In this document: positions 32,271 through 33,114 of the stretch, one piece after another
How positions within the stretch are numbered: position 1 is the first letter of the stretch
Layout: every line of letters begins with the position of its first letter
Assembly (NCBI GenBank): GCA_001579985.1
Contig: LRSR01000751.1
Span: 1 to 33,114, forward strand
DNA: 33,114 bases
Origin: Hypsibius dujardini
Taxonomy: Eukaryota; Tardigrada; Eutardigrada; Parachela; Hypsibiidae
Direction: 5' to 3'
Notes under the pieces: model-generated
What the model was told of the DNA's origin: nothing
Database searches by the model: none
The model's input: the letters and a program-made list of their open reading frames with translations, nothing else
Program-made: the position numbers and the translations under genes

Positions 32271-32415
32271 CTACATGTTCACACGTGGCAAAAATCTTGC
32301 GCTGACCGAGTTAAGCCATTACACTCGTTCGACGCATGGCTGTTGTACATAGTTCCGAGCTAAAGCGCCTAATTCGGTCAGTGCAAGGTTTTTGCCACGT
32401 GTGTAGGACCATGTA
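32271..32415. mobile_element. MITE with inverted terminal repeats
   Basis: Left arm 32271-32323 and right arm about 32370-32415 are reverse complements with few mismatches; the shared core is CACACGTGGCAAAAA, then CTTGC(G/A)CTGACCGA. The middle of about 46 nt is unpaired. The ends resemble those of the element at 25212-25367. Confidence 0.82.
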
Positions 32416-33114
32416 ATATGTTTGACCACTGACCAGTCAATCAATAAATTCACTCATCAGCCGGAACATTGCACCATTTACTACTCAAAAGTACCAGGCA
32501 GTCCATCGAAATATCATGGTACAACTGTAGCAGGTTGCTTTAAACTTCTTCATCCAGCCGCTACAAACATTATTTTATTCAACCATTAATCGGAATCGCT
32601 ATCACAATTGCACACTAACTTCACAGTCTACTGAATCATAAATCAAGCTATCAGTCGCTCATACACGGCACAAAGCTAACCGTTGGATCAAATCAAGAGA
32701 CGCCACATCCGCGTTGCGCCTCCATCGTCCCGTTGCCAGTTGCTTTGCAGTTTTCCCAGCGATAATTTACACCGTAAATAAGGACTATGCGATTCCGGAG
32801 TCCGGCAACTATTACATTATAGCGAGACAGAATGTACAGAATGCAAAGCAAGTGAACAATTAAAGTGCACTGAATGAGGGGAATTGAAGGCGGGCCTAAC
32901 TGGGCACAAATGGGTTGGACCCCCAATCAAGGGAGCCGCTCAAGTAACAATAACCGTATAAATCCAGTCAAGAATAACTATGATTCGAGGTGTTGGAATA
33001 CGAACCCGTCAAACGAAAAGATTTTTCCGATTTCGAAGACGATTTCATTTCTTTAGCAAAACAGCCCGTTCAACTGTCACAGCCCGTTCAACTGTACAAC
33101 CCGTTCAACTGTCA
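32416..33114. other. Right-edge sequence with no recognised gene
   Basis: AT-rich. A plus-strand open frame at 32874-33056 is Asn/Ser-rich without a recognised domain. The last 55 bases are three copies of a 16-20-bp unit containing CCCGTTCAACTGT, which may continue beyond the window. Confidence 0.45.

Overview
The window is animal nuclear DNA, most likely from an invertebrate. It holds multi-exon genes with GT-AG introns, many of 38 to 150 nt; the shortest I can define are 38 nt (insulin receptor) and 41 nt (collagen-glucosidase gene). There are no rRNA, tRNA, CRISPR or prokaryotic features. The introns carry long (CAGA/TCTG)n microsatellites and the spacers carry many short inverted-repeat transposons. 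I cannot name the organism; a compact-genome protostome is a reasonable guess and no more.

Layout. Positions 1-6430 (minus strand) hold insulin-like receptor copy A, whose last exon lies beyond the left edge. A 5' flank follows, and at 6907-7000 a broken copy of the first exon of TAF11. Positions 7001-12290 are a gene-poor, transposon-rich spacer. It contains a PIF/Harbinger-like MITE, an orphan C-terminal minus-strand exon of unknown family, a decayed hAT transposase, two long fold-back elements and a terminal exon resembling mitochondrial ribosomal protein mL55. Positions 12291-19873 (minus) hold a complete insulin-like receptor, copy B, with 15 exons and 1608 codons plus stop. It faces away from an intact TAF11 gene (21615-22972, plus). 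Positions 23118-23750 hold a 35-bp minisatellite fused to the 3' end of an R2-type (restriction-like endonuclease) non-LTR retrotransposon. Positions 24486-26767 (minus) encode a class A neuropeptide-type GPCR in four exons. Positions 28062-31844 (minus) encode a GH65-family protein-glucosylgalactosylhydroxylysine glucosidase (PGGHG/ATHL1-like) in 13 exons.

Main story. The two receptors are a direct tandem duplication whose unit ran from downstream of the receptor through its promoter into TAF11 exon 1. The truncated TAF11 piece next to copy A marks the breakpoint near position 7000. Copy B has an unbroken reading frame. Copy A keeps every exon and splice site in view, but it has a 2-nt deletion in the cysteine-rich exon and unusual changes at conserved kinase positions, so it may be a young pseudogene. 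All exon joins were worked out by hand from splice-site consensus, reading phase and comparison of the two copies; no alignment program or database was used.
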